DNA of 64,000 bases from Serpentinimonas barnesii (GTDB lineage: Bacteria > Pseudomonadota > Gammaproteobacteria > Burkholderiales > Burkholderiaceae_C). Numbering within the stretch: the first letter of the stretch is position 1; each line of letters opens with the position of its first letter. Position numbers and translations under genes: made by a program. The stretch is from the NCBI RefSeq assembly GCF_000696225.1, contig NZ_BAWN01000015.1, positions 124,001-188,000 of the forward strand, written 5' to 3'. The notes below the pieces were generated by a model. It ran no database searches. It saw only the letters and a program-made list of their open reading frames with translations, and was not told where the DNA came from. This document shows positions 16,941 through 26,781 of this stretch, piece after piece.

Positions 16941-18452
16941 ATGACCCTCACTCCCAAACCCTACCCCAGCGGACTGGTCTGGCTGCGGCGCGACCTGCGC
17001 GCCCACGACCACGCCGCGCTCACCCAAGCGCTGCGCCAGTGCCAGCGCGTTTGGTGCGCCTTTGTGTTCGACACCGACATCTTGCAGCCGCTGCTGGAGC
17101 GGGGCTTGCGGGCCGATCGGCGCGTCGAGTTCATCCACGAGTCGCTGATCGACCTCGACGAACAACTGCGCGCACTCGGGCGCAGCAACGGCACCGAAGG
17201 CGTGGGGCTGCTGGTGCGCCACGGCCGCGCCAGCGAGGAAATCCCGCGCCTGGCCACGCAACTGGGGGTGCAGGCGGTGTACGCCAACCTCGACCACGAG
17301 CCCGCCGCGCTGGCGCGCGATGCCCAGGTGCGCGGCGCGCTGGCTCACGCGGGCGTGCTGCTGCACATGGGCAAGGACCAGGTGGTGCGCGAACACCATG
17401 AAGTCTTGAACCAAGGCGGTCGGCCCTTTACTGTGTTCACGCCTTACAAAAAAGCCTGGCTGCAAACGCTCAGCCCCTCGGATTTGCAGCCCCACCCCGT
17501 GGAGCGCTATGCCGACGCGCTGGCGCCCTGCCCGCCTGCTTTGAGCGCCGGGGTGCCGACGCTGGAGGCGATTGGTTTTGTGCCCAGCAACCTGCGCGAG
17601 CTCAAGATCCGCACCGGCAGCCGTGGCGCGCTGGCGCTGCTGGAAGATTTTTTGGCGCGCATCGAACACTACGGCCAAGCGCGCGACTACCCGGCCCTCA
17701 AAGGCCCGAGCTACCTGAGCGTGCACCTGCGCTTTGGCACCCTGAGCATCCGCCAGGTGGCGCGGCTGGCCCACGAGCTGCACCAACAAGGCGTGGCCGG
17801 CGCCAGCACCTGGCTGAGTGAACTGATCTGGCGCGAGTTTTACCAGCAGATTCTGGCCCACTTCCCGCACGTGGTCGAGCGCGCCTTCAAGCCCGCCTAC
17901 GACCGCATCCGCTGGGAGCACGGCAAGGCCGCGCAAGCGCACTTTGCCGCCTGGTGCGCGGGGCAGACCGGCTACCCGCTGGTGGACGCAGCCATGCACC
18001 AGCTCAATCAGACCGGCTACATGCACAACCGCTTGCGCATGGTGGCGGCCAGCTTTTTGTGCAAAGACTTGGGGCTGGACTGGCGCTGGGGCGAGCGCTA
18101 CTTTGCCGAGCACCTGATCGACTTCGACTTGGCCTCCAACAACGGCGGCTGGCAGTGGTGCGCCTCCAGCGGCTGCGACGCCCAACCCTACTTTCGCATT
18201 TTCAACCCGGTGCTGCAGAGCGAAAAGTTCGACCCCCAAGGCAAGTTCATCCGGCGCTACCTGCCGCAACTGGCGCGTCTGCCCGAGCCGCGGCTGCACG
18301 CACCATGGCGCGCCCCGGCAGCCGAACTTGAAGCGGCTGGCGTGGCGCTGGGACGCAACTACCCCAGCCCACTGGTGGACCATTTCGAGGCGCGCCAGCT
18401 CACGCTGGAGCGCTACGCGGTGGTGCGCGCCGAGTCCGAACCCGCGGGCTGA
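16941..18452 (+). CDS. phrB: Deoxyribodipyrimidine photo-lyase
   Basis: A 503-residue class I photolyase. The N-terminal alpha/beta antenna domain starts at VWLRRDLRAHDHAAL (residues 14-28). The C-terminal FAD domain has TGYPLVDAAMHQL, GYMHNRLRMV and the NNGGWQWCASSGCDAQPYF region typical of CPD photolyases. It repairs UV-induced cyclobutane dimers using light. Start 16941 follows the yqgE divergent gap. Its last 40 bases overlap the 3' end of the convergent chpA gene, so the two transcripts are antisense at their ends. Confidence 0.92.
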   Translation: MTLTPKPYPSGLVWLRRDLRAHDHAALTQALRQCQRVWCAFVFDTDILQPLLERGLRADRRVEFIHESLIDLDEQLRALGRSNGTEGVGLLVRHGRASEEIPRLATQLGVQAVYANLDHEPAALARDAQVRGALAHAGVLLHMGKDQVVREHHEVLNQGGRPFTVFTPYKKAWLQTLSPSDLQPHPVERYADALAPCPPALSAGVPTLEAIGFVPSNLRELKIRTGSRGALALLEDFLARIEHYGQARDYPALKGPSYLSVHLRFGTLSIRQVARLAHELHQQGVAGASTWLSELIWREFYQQILAHFPHVVERAFKPAYDRIRWEHGKAAQAHFAAWCAGQTGYPLVDAAMHQLNQTGYMHNRLRMVAASFLCKDLGLDWRWGERYFAEHLIDFDLASNNGGWQWCASSGCDAQPYFRIFNPVLQSEKFDPQGKFIRRYLPQLARLPEPRLHAPWRAPAAELEAAGVALGRNYPSPLVDHFEARQLTLERYAVVRAESEPAG

Positions 18453-21400
18453 GACCGGTGGGCCCGCACGCAGGCCGCATGCACCAGCGCCAGCAGTTCG
18501 GGCTCGGCATAGGGCTTGCCTAGGTAGTGCTTGACCCCTAGCGCGAACGCATGCTGACGGTGCTTGTCGGCTAGGCGCGAGGTGATCATGATGACTGGCA
18601 ACTCGGCCCAACGCGGTTCTTGGCGCATTTGTTGCAGCAGCTCGAACCCGTCCATGCGCGGCATTTCGATGTCGCACAGCAACAGCGCCGGGATCTCTTG
18701 GGCCAGCCGCTGCAGCGCTTGCACCCCGTCGGCCGCCAGCGCCACCCGGTAGCCCTCCCGCTGCAGCAGGCGTTGCGTGACGCGGCGCACCGTGATGGAA
18801 TCGTCCACCACCAGCACCAGCGGCGCCGCCGCGGCTCCAGTGGGTGCGGCCACTGCAACCGCAGCCTGTGCCGAAGTCGCTTGGCTGCGCTGCTGCTGCA
18901 CCCAGTGGCGCGCCGCGTCGGCACACAAAGCAGTCAAGGCAACCGGGTTGTAGATCAGGCACACCGCCCCCGAGGTCAGGACGGTGGCCCCGGCCAAGCC
19001 TGGCAGACCGGCCAAAGGGGGGCCCAAGGGTTTGAGCACCACCTCTTGCTGACCCAGCACCTCATCGACGTGCCAAGCCACCCGCTGGCCAGCGCTGTAG
19101 CACTCCAGCACCGACCACTGCCGCGCCAATTGCGACGGCTCGTCGGTGCTTTCGGCCGACAAGGCCAACAAGGCGCCGGCCCAATGAAAAGGCATCGGCC
19201 CGGTGTCGGCCGACCAGCGCGCGCTGGCATAGGCCGCCGTGAGGGCGTCGGCTTGCACCCGGTGCACCTGGTGCACCCAGTCGGCCGGCACACCAAAAAC
19301 AAACTCACCGACCCGCACCATCAGCACCTGGCTAAAGCTGCTGCTGCGCGCCAGCCAGAGCCGAAACGCGCAACCGCCTTCGGGGGGTGCCAGGCAGTCG
19401 ATGCGCCCGCCCAATGCCAGCACCTCGTTGCGCACCGCGTCCAGCCCAATGCCGCGCCCAGCCACCTCGGTGACTGCGCTGGCGGTGCTCAGGCCCACGG
19501 CAAAAATCAGCTGCTGGGCAGCTTCGAGGCTCCACGGCTGCGCCTGCGCATGCAGACCCAAGGCGATGGCGCGTTGGCGTATGCGCTCGCTGTCGAGCCC
19601 GGCGCCGTCGTCGCTGACCGTGATCGAGAGGTCGTTGTCGTGCGCTTGCAGCGCAATCACGATCCGACCCGGCATCGATTTGCCCAACTGGTGGCGCTGC
19701 ACATCGGTTTCCAAGCCATGCACCACGGCGTTGCGCAACAGGTGTTCGAGCACGGGCGCCAAGCGCTCGAGCAGGCCGCGCTCCACTTCGATCTCGCCCT
19801 GCTGGATCTGCAGCTCGACTGTCTTGTCACAGTCTTCGGCCGCCAAGCGCACCGTGCGCTGCAGGCGCTCGGCCAGCGAATCAAAAGCCACCAGCCGGCT
19901 GCGCAGCAAATCGCGTTGCAGCTCGCGGGTCTGACGCGTTTGTGCGGCCAAATTGCCCTCGGCCGACTGCATGGCGCGTTGCAACTGGTGTTGCACCGTG
20001 GCCACGTCGTTGACGGCCTCCGCCATCAACCGCGTGAGCTCTTGGGGCCGGGTGTAGCGGTCGAGTTCGAGCGGGTCGAAACCCGTTTCGGTGGCAGCGC
20101 TGGGCACGCCCGTGGGCGACAAAGGGGTCTCGGTCTGCAGCTCGAGCTCGCGCAACTGGCTGCGCAATCGGGCCACGTTAGAGGCCATGTCTTGGAACGA
20201 ACGGCGCACGAGCAAGAGGTCTGCCTCGAGCCGGGTGCGGCTGTGGCTGACGTCGGCCGCATGCAAAACGAGGCGATCGAGCCAGTCGGCGCGCACCCGC
20301 AGGGTATGGCTTGTCGTGGACGGTTGGGCCGCTTCGGACCAAAACCCGGTGCTCTTGTGGCTGCTTGGGCGCTGCACTGGCTCGGCACTGACTTTGACGC
20401 TGCTGCGGCGCAATTGCGTCAAATCAGATGCAATTTTGTCAAATTCTGGCTGCAAGGCGCGCAGGGCCTCGGATTGCGGCACCTCGGGCAGCGCCAGCAA
20501 CTCGCTTTCGAGCCGGTGCAGCCGCTCGCCCAGTTGCAAGGCCCCTGCCAGCCGGGCACTGCCCTTGAAGGTGTGCAAAAGGCGCAACAACTCGCTGCGC
20601 GCTGTGTTGTGCTGCGGACGGGCCGACCACTGGCGCAGCGCCGAATGCAGCTGCGGCAACAGCAACTGGGCCTCGTCCTCGAAAACCGCGAACAAATCGG
20701 GGTCGAGCGCGAAAGCGGCCGGGGATTCGATCAGCGTTCGCAGGGCGCTTGCAGACCCGCGTTCGGTCTGACCCAAGGACTGCGACCCGGCAGGCAGCGC
20801 CACGCTGGCCAGCCCGGCCAAGATTTCGGCGGAAGGGTCGCGCAAAATACCGGCTGCGAATTGGTGCAAGATGCCTTGCACTTGCTGCACCGCCTCAGTC
20901 AGGAGCGCATGCGCCGCGAGCACTGGGTGGGTGGATGAAGCATGGATTTTTCCTGCATCAGGCCGCGCCGCCAAGCGTTCAAGCGCCTGCTCGATCGCAC
21001 GCGCCAGCTGTGCCAATCCTTCGTGGCCCACCGTGGCCGCCCCCCCTGCCAGCGCATGGGCCAGTTGCGACAGCAGCTCCCATTGGCTTGGTTCGGCCTC
21101 GACCGAGCTTGCGCCGGGCCGCAGCGCCGCCAAGCCTTGCATCAGCCGCTGCAACCAGTTGTCGGCCTCGGTCAAAAAAACGTTGAATAGATCGAGATCG
21201 ATGCGCAGCGTCCCGACCAGCTTGACCGGCTGATCGAGCACCGGCGGCATGGTCAAGGCTTCGCGCAACACCGGCACCTGCTCGGGCTTTGGTGGCAAAC
21301 GAGGCGGCAAGGTGGTCGTCGCGTCCAGCGGCACGGCAGGCGGCGCTGGTGGGGCCGGTGGAGCGGGTGGGGCAGAAAGCGGCTCGTCGGTGGCCAGCGG

Positions 21401-23638
21401 CGACTCAAGGCCCAGTGCCAACCGAATCTGCTGCAGCGTGGCGCCGCACTGCAGCAACACATCCGGACTGGCCGGCAGGCGATCGGCCAGCCGCACATTG
21501 AGCATCTGCTCCATAGTCCAAGCCAACTGCCCCACCGCGGTTTGCCCGACCATGCGGGCGCTGCCCTTGAGGGTGTGAAAGGCACGGCGCACGGCCAGCA
21601 GCTCGGGCGCACTGCTGGGCTGGTTGTGCAACTGGGCCATGCCCTGCTCGATCTGCTCACACAGGGCTTGTGCCTCGGCCACAAAAACCCCAAGCATGTC
21701 GTCGTCGCCGTCGTCGCCGCTGTCAGCGGTGGCTGGCGCTTGCACTGCCTGCGCGGGCGGTGGCGCATGGGGCTGCAGCTCGGGGGGCAAAGCCGCACTC
21801 GCGGGGGGCGTTTCGGCACCGTTCTGTGGCAGCGCTGTGGCTGCCGAGGCCGTGGGCATCAGCGCCTGCAGGCGTTCAGTGGCCGGGTCGAATGCAAAAG
21901 CAGCGGCCGCCTTGCGCCCGGCTTGCTGCGCCAAGGCCTCCAGCATCAGCCCCAAGGCCGAAAAATTGTGCGCCAGCCACTGCGTGGACTCGGGCTCGGG
22001 CGGTGGCGACTCGGCTGCGGAATCCAGCGCCCAAAGTCGGCGCCGCATGGCGCCAAGGGTTGCCACCACCGGCTCCAAATCCAGCCATTCGGCCACTTTT
22101 TGCAGGGCGTCGATGCGCGACCAGATGCCGTCCGGCATGTCCAACGGGGCGCTTTGCGTGTTCGATAGCCAATCATCCAGTGCCCGCTCGACCTCGATCA
22201 AATCGCCCCGCATCTGCAACAGCAGGGCCGCTTGGCTTTGGCGCTCGCTAAAACCCCGGTAACGCTCAACCATCCACAGCGGGGTGTGCGCCAAGGGCAA
22301 GCCCAAGGCGCAGTTGTGCAAGCGCTCCATCAGGTCTTGCTGGCGCGTGCGCCATGCGCCGTCGTGGGCATCGAAGTCGTCGAGCTCGGCGCCCAAACAC
22401 AGCAGGCTGCTGCAAACCTCCAAGGCCAAGCCAGACGGCCAAGTGGCTGGGTCGTGCTTGAGTTGCTCAGCCAACTCGGACCATGTGCGGCTCCAAGAGC
22501 GGTCGGCTGGGGCCGGCTCGGATGAAAACGGGGACAAGGCGTCGAGGCAAGTGCCCAAGCGCTGCAAAGCGAGCCCGGCCGCTGCGCTGCTGTCTCCTGC
22601 GCTCCAGCGCTCCCACGCCTGCTGGGCCGCATTGAGCGCAGCAAGTGCTTGGTGCAGACTAAGCGCATCCCTCTGCCCCAACGGCTCTTGCTCTGGCAGC
22701 GCACCAGCGGCTGGCCGCTGCCAAGCATAAGTCTGCCAAATTGCGCTGAAATACGCCCAGTCTGGCCGCTGCCGATCATGCGGCACGCGAGCGATCAGAT
22801 ACAAGAGTTCATGGGTGGGCCGCACCCATTGCTCGACACGGCCCGATTCCATGGCCTTGTACTGTGACAGGACGCCGGCCACAGCCCGCTTGAGGTAGAC
22901 GCTGTCGGTCAGGCCCTCACCGCTCAGGGCTTCGAAACAGGCCGCAGCGGCGAGCCAGTATTGCTGCGCCTCGGCTCCAGTGGCTGCGCGCGCCAAGCCC
23001 CCGGCCAGCGGCACCAAAGCGGCTGCGGCAAGCGGGTCTCGGTTTTTGACCACCGCCAACACATGGCGCTCGATCCGGGTGCGCAGCGCCGGCTCTGGGT
23101 TCAGTGGGGCTGGCGCTTGGTCGGGCACGGGTGCATGGCGCGGCTCGCAGTCCCATAAATCGGCCGGATGGATGCGCACCGCACCGGCCAACTGCTGCCA
23201 AGCCAGGTAGGTGGGAAACAGGGCATCGGACGAGACCGGGCGCTGGCGCAACTCCCGCCAGAGGCAGTCTCGCAATACCCGACAGCCGGCGCTTACGGCT
23301 GCCGCCGCCTCGGCAGTGGCCAGCGCGGGCTTTAGTGTCAGTTGCCTGACCGCCGACTCGAGGGCACGCAAGGTTCGCGCCGCAGCGCTCAGCTCCACCA
23401 ATTCAAGCGCACCCACCGCCTGGTGCAACTGTTGGCCCAGCAGGCGCAGCTCGCTGCTGTCGACCTCGGCCAAATCGCCGCCCCGTGCAGCAGCGTTGTC
23501 GGACACAAAGCGCTGCAGCGTGGCGTCGGCGGCTTCAAGGCACTGGTGCAGTTCCTCAAAGACCCAGCTCAAAGGGCCGCTGTCGCTCGCGGGAACAGGG
23601 GCGAAGGCTGGCGGCGCAGCACCGTTGGGGGCGTTCAT
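18413..23638 (-). CDS. chpA: ChpA/PilL hybrid chemotaxis-type histidine kinase
   Basis: A 1741-residue hybrid CheA. Histidine phosphotransfer domains carry His688 (FHTLKGSAR), His861 (AHALAGGAATVG) and His1022 (LHTFKGSAR); an N-terminal region also looks Hpt-like but is degenerate. The kinase core has the N-box LLRNAVVHGLE near 1300, DDGAGLD and GRGIGLDAV. A CheW-like domain follows, then a C-terminal receiver with acceptor Asp1656 (LLLCDIEMPRMDG). With PilG, PilH, PilI and PilJ it controls type IV pilus twitching. ATG 23638 was chosen; a GTG four codons upstream is possible. Neither has a strong ribosome site. Confidence 0.9.
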   Translation of the reverse strand: MNAPNGAAPPAFAPVPASDSGPLSWVFEELHQCLEAADATLQRFVSDNAAARGGDLAEVDSSELRLLGQQLHQAVGALELVELSAAARTLRALESAVRQLTLKPALATAEAAAAVSAGCRVLRDCLWRELRQRPVSSDALFPTYLAWQQLAGAVRIHPADLWDCEPRHAPVPDQAPAPLNPEPALRTRIERHVLAVVKNRDPLAAAALVPLAGGLARAATGAEAQQYWLAAAACFEALSGEGLTDSVYLKRAVAGVLSQYKAMESGRVEQWVRPTHELLYLIARVPHDRQRPDWAYFSAIWQTYAWQRPAAGALPEQEPLGQRDALSLHQALAALNAAQQAWERWSAGDSSAAAGLALQRLGTCLDALSPFSSEPAPADRSWSRTWSELAEQLKHDPATWPSGLALEVCSSLLCLGAELDDFDAHDGAWRTRQQDLMERLHNCALGLPLAHTPLWMVERYRGFSERQSQAALLLQMRGDLIEVERALDDWLSNTQSAPLDMPDGIWSRIDALQKVAEWLDLEPVVATLGAMRRRLWALDSAAESPPPEPESTQWLAHNFSALGLMLEALAQQAGRKAAAAFAFDPATERLQALMPTASAATALPQNGAETPPASAALPPELQPHAPPPAQAVQAPATADSGDDGDDDMLGVFVAEAQALCEQIEQGMAQLHNQPSSAPELLAVRRAFHTLKGSARMVGQTAVGQLAWTMEQMLNVRLADRLPASPDVLLQCGATLQQIRLALGLESPLATDEPLSAPPAPPAPPAPPAVPLDATTTLPPRLPPKPEQVPVLREALTMPPVLDQPVKLVGTLRIDLDLFNVFLTEADNWLQRLMQGLAALRPGASSVEAEPSQWELLSQLAHALAGGAATVGHEGLAQLARAIEQALERLAARPDAGKIHASSTHPVLAAHALLTEAVQQVQGILHQFAAGILRDPSAEILAGLASVALPAGSQSLGQTERGSASALRTLIESPAAFALDPDLFAVFEDEAQLLLPQLHSALRQWSARPQHNTARSELLRLLHTFKGSARLAGALQLGERLHRLESELLALPEVPQSEALRALQPEFDKIASDLTQLRRSSVKVSAEPVQRPSSHKSTGFWSEAAQPSTTSHTLRVRADWLDRLVLHAADVSHSRTRLEADLLLVRRSFQDMASNVARLRSQLRELELQTETPLSPTGVPSAATETGFDPLELDRYTRPQELTRLMAEAVNDVATVQHQLQRAMQSAEGNLAAQTRQTRELQRDLLRSRLVAFDSLAERLQRTVRLAAEDCDKTVELQIQQGEIEVERGLLERLAPVLEHLLRNAVVHGLETDVQRHQLGKSMPGRIVIALQAHDNDLSITVSDDGAGLDSERIRQRAIALGLHAQAQPWSLEAAQQLIFAVGLSTASAVTEVAGRGIGLDAVRNEVLALGGRIDCLAPPEGGCAFRLWLARSSSFSQVLMVRVGEFVFGVPADWVHQVHRVQADALTAAYASARWSADTGPMPFHWAGALLALSAESTDEPSQLARQWSVLECYSAGQRVAWHVDEVLGQQEVVLKPLGPPLAGLPGLAGATVLTSGAVCLIYNPVALTALCADAARHWVQQQRSQATSAQAAVAVAAPTGAAAAPLVLVVDDSITVRRVTQRLLQREGYRVALAADGVQALQRLAQEIPALLLCDIEMPRMDGFELLQQMRQEPRWAELPVIMITSRLADKHRQHAFALGVKHYLGKPYAEPELLALVHAACVRAHRSQPAGSDSARTTA

Positions 23639-23652
23639 GGCGGGTATCACGC

Positions 23653-25059
23653 CTAGGCAATCGTAAAGCGGGCCACCGACATGCGCAGCTCGTTGGCCAA
23701 CTGAGTCAACTCGCGCAATTGCTGCACCGTGGCACGGGTGCCTTCACCGGTTTGCTCGGTGACGACAAAAATGCGCTGAATCTGGTTCGCCGTTTGCCCT
23801 GCCAGCTCGGCCTCATGGGTCGCCGAGGTGGCGATTTGCACAATCAAGTCGGCCACCTGGAACGACAAGCGGTCGATTTCTGCCAGCGCCGCACCGGCGT
23901 TGTCAGAGCGCCGCGTGCCTTCGACCACCTCGCGGGTGGAGCGCTCCATGGCCAGCACGGTGTCTTGGGTGTCGGTCTGAATGGCGCGCACTCGGGCCGT
24001 GATCTGGCGCGTCGCTTCGGCGCTGCGCTCGGCCAGCCGTTGCACCTCTTCGGCCACCACCGAAAAGCCGCGCCCGGCCTCGCCCGCTGCGGCGGCTTGG
24101 ATGGTGGCGTTGAGCGCCAGCACCTGCGTTTGTTCGGCCAGGTCATCGATGAACTCGGTGATTTCGCCAATCTCTTGCGAGGACTCGCCCAGGCGCTTGA
24201 TGCGTTTGGCCGTCTCTTGCATCTGGTGGCGAATGCGGTTCATGCCCTCGATGGCCTCATGCACCGCACGCGACCCGGTTTCGGCCGCCACGCGGGATTG
24301 GCGCGCCGCGCTGGCCGCACCCTGCGCCTGTTGCGACACGTGGCTGATGCGGGCAGCAATGTCGAGCACCGATTGCGAGGTTTGTCGAATCTCGTGCAGC
24401 TGCTCGGTCGAAGCGGCCAGCAGCTTGATGGAGGTGTCTTCAGCCCGCTCGGTGGTTTCGCCCACCCGCAGGGTGGTGATTTGCACCTGCTGCACCAAAC
24501 TGCGCAGCTCTTCGACGGTGTAGTTGACCGAATCGGCAATGGCCCCGGTCACGTCTTCGCTCACCGTGGCTTGCTGCGTCAGATCGCCCTCGGCCACCAG
24601 CTGCAGTTCGTTCATCAGTCGCAGAATGGCGGCTTGTGCCGCATCGTTGATGCGCCGCGCTTCCAGCTCTTGGGCGCGCGCCAGCGCCTCGGATTGCACC
24701 AAGGCCTGCTGTTGCGCCACGGCAGCCCGTTGCAGCTGAGCCAGCATGACCAGTGCGCACAGCACCGCCGCGAAACCAAAGCCAGCCGCCACCACGCCCC
24801 AAGCCCCTATGGGCAAATTGTGCGGCACCGCCCACTCGGGATTGAACCAGCCCTGCATCGCCGCCAGCACCATCAGCATCAGGGACAGCAACAAACTGAC
24901 CCACCAGTGACTCGCGCCCCACCAAGACAGGTCCTCCGTCGCGATTCCCTCTGCAGGTTCCTCGCCGGGCTTTACATCGTGCACAACGACAGCAGCCGCC
25001 GCCTCGGCCGGCGTGCTGTCGACCTTGGCAGGGAATAAACGACGCAACACAGCAAACAT
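23653..25059 (-). CDS. pilJ: PilJ-type methyl-accepting chemotaxis protein lacking a large periplasmic domain
   Basis: A 468-residue chemoreceptor. Two membrane helices at about 53-69 and 84-106 are separated by only about 14 residues. A long cytoplasmic coiled coil follows, with the MCP hairpin tip [20 protein letters not shown] at 326-345. Classical PilJ is several hundred residues longer and has a periplasmic helical sensor domain, which is missing here. It is identified as PilJ by position between pilI and chpA. The start at 25059 lies 8 bases after pilI; an extended reading to 25182 is inside pilI. Confidence 0.85.
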   Translation of the reverse strand: MFAVLRRLFPAKVDSTPAEAAAAVVVHDVKPGEEPAEGIATEDLSWWGASHWWVSLLLSLMLMVLAAMQGWFNPEWAVPHNLPIGAWGVVAAGFGFAAVLCALVMLAQLQRAAVAQQQALVQSEALARAQELEARRINDAAQAAILRLMNELQLVAEGDLTQQATVSEDVTGAIADSVNYTVEELRSLVQQVQITTLRVGETTERAEDTSIKLLAASTEQLHEIRQTSQSVLDIAARISHVSQQAQGAASAARQSRVAAETGSRAVHEAIEGMNRIRHQMQETAKRIKRLGESSQEIGEITEFIDDLAEQTQVLALNATIQAAAAGEAGRGFSVVAEEVQRLAERSAEATRQITARVRAIQTDTQDTVLAMERSTREVVEGTRRSDNAGAALAEIDRLSFQVADLIVQIATSATHEAELAGQTANQIQRIFVVTEQTGEGTRATVQQLRELTQLANELRMSVARFTIA

Positions 25060-25067
25060 GGGCGACC

Positions 25068-25655
25068 TCAGGTGAGCAGCGGCACAGCAGGCACAGCAGG
25101 CACAGAACGGGAAAATCCGGGTAAAAGCAAATCTTGGAACGCCGCTGAAGCGCACAGCGCAGGCAAATCCAGCTCCAGCCACTGCTCGCCTTGGGCATCG
25201 CGAGCGAGGCGACTGACCCCGGGCGGGTAGCGGCCTTCGGTGGACCCGAACTCCAAATCATTGTCGTGGCGCAGACCGTACAGCCGATCGACGCACAGCG
25301 CCGCATGGACGCCCATGGCGGGGTTGAACCCGACCCAATAGGCGCCTGCCTGCTCAACCGGCGCTGGCGCTGGCGCTTGGGGAGCGCAATCGAGTAGACG
25401 CGACCAATCAAAAATCAAGCACATGGTGCCACGCATATCGGCCACGCCAACCACCCAAGGCTGGCCGTGCGGCAAACGTTGCAACGGTGTCGGAACGAAA
25501 ATTTCACCCGCTTGTGACAGCGGCAACAAAACGCGCACACCCTGAAAACCCAGCGCCAGCCAACCCGCCTGCTGGGGCCGTTGGCTGGCCTCGGCCAGCT
25601 TGCGGGCCAGCTCGGTCTCGAAAGACTGCAGCGAGGGGCGCTTGGAAGGATTCAT
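25068..25655 (-). CDS. pilI: CheW-like coupling protein PilI
   Basis: A 195-residue CheW-domain protein. The core includes [21 protein letters not shown] and the [13 protein letters not shown] strand. It couples the PilJ receptor to the ChpA kinase. The C-terminus ends in a short repetitive VPAVPAVP tail encoded by 9-bp tandem repeats. The gene is 21 bases after pilH and 8 bases before pilJ. Confidence 0.85.
   Translation of the reverse strand: MNPSKRPSLQSFETELARKLAEASQRPQQAGWLALGFQGVRVLLPLSQAGEIFVPTPLQRLPHGQPWVVGVADMRGTMCLIFDWSRLLDCAPQAPAPAPVEQAGAYWVGFNPAMGVHAALCVDRLYGLRHDNDLEFGSTEGRYPPGVSRLARDAQGEQWLELDLPALCASAAFQDLLLPGFSRSVPAVPAVPLLT
25077..25105. repeat. 9-bp tandem repeat in the pilI 3' end
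   Basis: The unit GGCACAGCA is repeated almost three times and encodes the Val-Pro-Ala tail of PilI. Slippage here would change tail length without shifting frame. Confidence 0.6.
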
Positions 25656-25676
25656 GGGAAAGGTCTGGCTGTGGCT

Positions 25677-26039
25677 TTAGGCCAGCGACTCGATGCGGGA
25701 CAACAGCAATTTGGTATCCACCGGCTTGGTGAAATAGTCGAGCGCGCCTTGACGCAAGCCCCATGCCCGGTCCGACTCAAGGTTTTTGCTCGAACAGATG
25801 AACACCGGCACCTTGCCGTACTGCGGGTGGCGCGCCAAGTTGCGCGTAAGGGAAAAGCCGTTGGTGCCGGGCATCACCACGTCCATCAAAATCAAGTCCG
25901 GCACCTGCTTGCCCAGTTCCAGCATCGCTTCTTCGGCACTTTGCGCGGTGCGCACCCGGTAGCCACTTCGCCACAGGAATTTGCACAGGTGAAGCAATTC
26001 GGTGCGCGAATCGTCAATCAGAAGGATGTTTCGAACCAT
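25677..26039 (-). CDS. pilH: Response regulator PilH (single receiver domain)
   Basis: A 120-residue stand-alone receiver. The acidic pair is at Asp9-Asp10 (LLIDDSRTE), the phospho-acceptor at Asp53 (LILMDVVMPG) and the conserved Lys at 105 (FTKPVD). In the Chp system PilH counteracts or modulates PilG, biasing pilus retraction. The ATG at 26039 yields the family start (MVRNILLIDD). It lies 16 bases after pilG. Which of the two regulators is G and which is H follows operon order and CheY-like similarity. Confidence 0.87.
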   Translation of the reverse strand: MVRNILLIDDSRTELLHLCKFLWRSGYRVRTAQSAEEAMLELGKQVPDLILMDVVMPGTNGFSLTRNLARHPQYGKVPVFICSSKNLESDRAWGLRQGALDYFTKPVDTKLLLSRIESLA

Positions 26040-26055
26040 GGCACAAACAAGAAGA

Positions 26056-26457
26056 TCAGGAAGCGGTTGGCAAAAGCGCCGCATGTTGCTGCACGGCCTG
26101 CAGCAACTGCTTGCGGTCAAAGGGTTTGCCCAAGTGGTCGTGGGCACCCGCCAAACGACCACGGGCAAGGTCAAAGACACCGTCTTTGGAAGACAGCATC
26201 AGCACCGGCACATGGGCAAAGCGGGGGTTGCGCCGAATGATGGCGCAGGTTTGATAACCGTCTAGGCGCGGCATCAGGATGTCGCAAAACACCAGGTCGG
26301 GCATGAAATCGTGCAACAAGGCCAGCGCCTGGTAGCCGTCTTCGGCCAACAACACCTCGTGGCCGCCTTCGCGTAAAAACCGTTCGGCGCAGTGGCGCAC
26401 AGTTTGGCTGTCATCGACCACCAGCACTTTGCAAGATCTTTTGAAGGTTTCCAGCAT
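26056..26457 (-). CDS. pilG: Response regulator PilG (single receiver domain)
   Basis: A 133-residue receiver protein with VLVVDDSQTVRHCAERFL at the N-terminus, acceptor Asp59 in DLVFCDILMPRLDGYQ and the conserved Lys111 in GKPFDR. PilG is the output regulator of the Chp pathway that promotes pilus extension and links to FimV in Pseudomonas; a FimV homologue is also encoded in this window. It is the first regulator gene after rubredoxin. Confidence 0.88.
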   Translation of the reverse strand: MLETFKRSCKVLVVDDSQTVRHCAERFLREGGHEVLLAEDGYQALALLHDFMPDLVFCDILMPRLDGYQTCAIIRRNPRFAHVPVLMLSSKDGVFDLARGRLAGAHDHLGKPFDRKQLLQAVQQHAALLPTAS

Positions 26458-26516
26458 GACACGTCTTGGTGGTTCGGCCTAGGCACCCAACTGGCTCAAG
26501 AGCGGCCGCACAGCCA

Positions 26517-26690
26517 TCACAAAGCCACCATTTCAAAGTCGTCCTTGCGCCCGCCACACTCGGGGCAGGTCCAGTTCATGGGCACATCTTCCCAGCGCGT
26601 GCCGGGGGCCAAGCCGTGCTCGGGCGCACCCGCCGCCTCGTCGTAAACCCAGCCGCAGATCAGGCACATCCAAGTTTTGTGAGCGCTCAT
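26517..26690 (-). CDS. rubA: Rubredoxin
   Basis: A 57-residue iron protein. The two CxxC knuckles are Cys9-Cys12 (MCLICGWVYDEA) and Cys42-Cys45 (CPECGG), with the conserved aromatic and Gly positions of rubredoxins. It carries single electrons through a mononuclear Fe(Cys)4 centre; the partner is not identifiable. It lies upstream of pilG on the same strand, an arrangement I recall as common in Burkholderiales and one that need not imply a shared function. It diverges from the thiD-like gene. Confidence 0.93.
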   Translation of the reverse strand: MSAHKTWMCLICGWVYDEAAGAPEHGLAPGTRWEDVPMNWTCPECGGRKDDFEMVAL

Positions 26691-26703
26691 GATTTAAAAG
26701 TGC

Positions 26704-26731
26704 TTGACATAGAATGCACTCATTGTATCCA
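26704..26731 (+). promoter_or_regulatory. Possible sigma-70 promoter of the thiD-like gene
   Basis: A consensus -35 box TTGACA (26704-26709) is followed after 16 bases by a weak -10, TATCCA. It lies 50 bases upstream of the thiD-like start in the rubA/thiD divergent gap. Confidence 0.25.
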
Positions 26732-26781
26732 GCCCCACCGGCTTTTCTAGGTCTAGGCCGCCAGCGACCCAGACGCCTTGC

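Noticed and set aside
16188-18962. Single 924-codon minus-strand gene extending yqgE upstream
   Set aside because: The extension is antisense to phrB and the chpA end and has no recognisable motif; yqgE begins at 16916.
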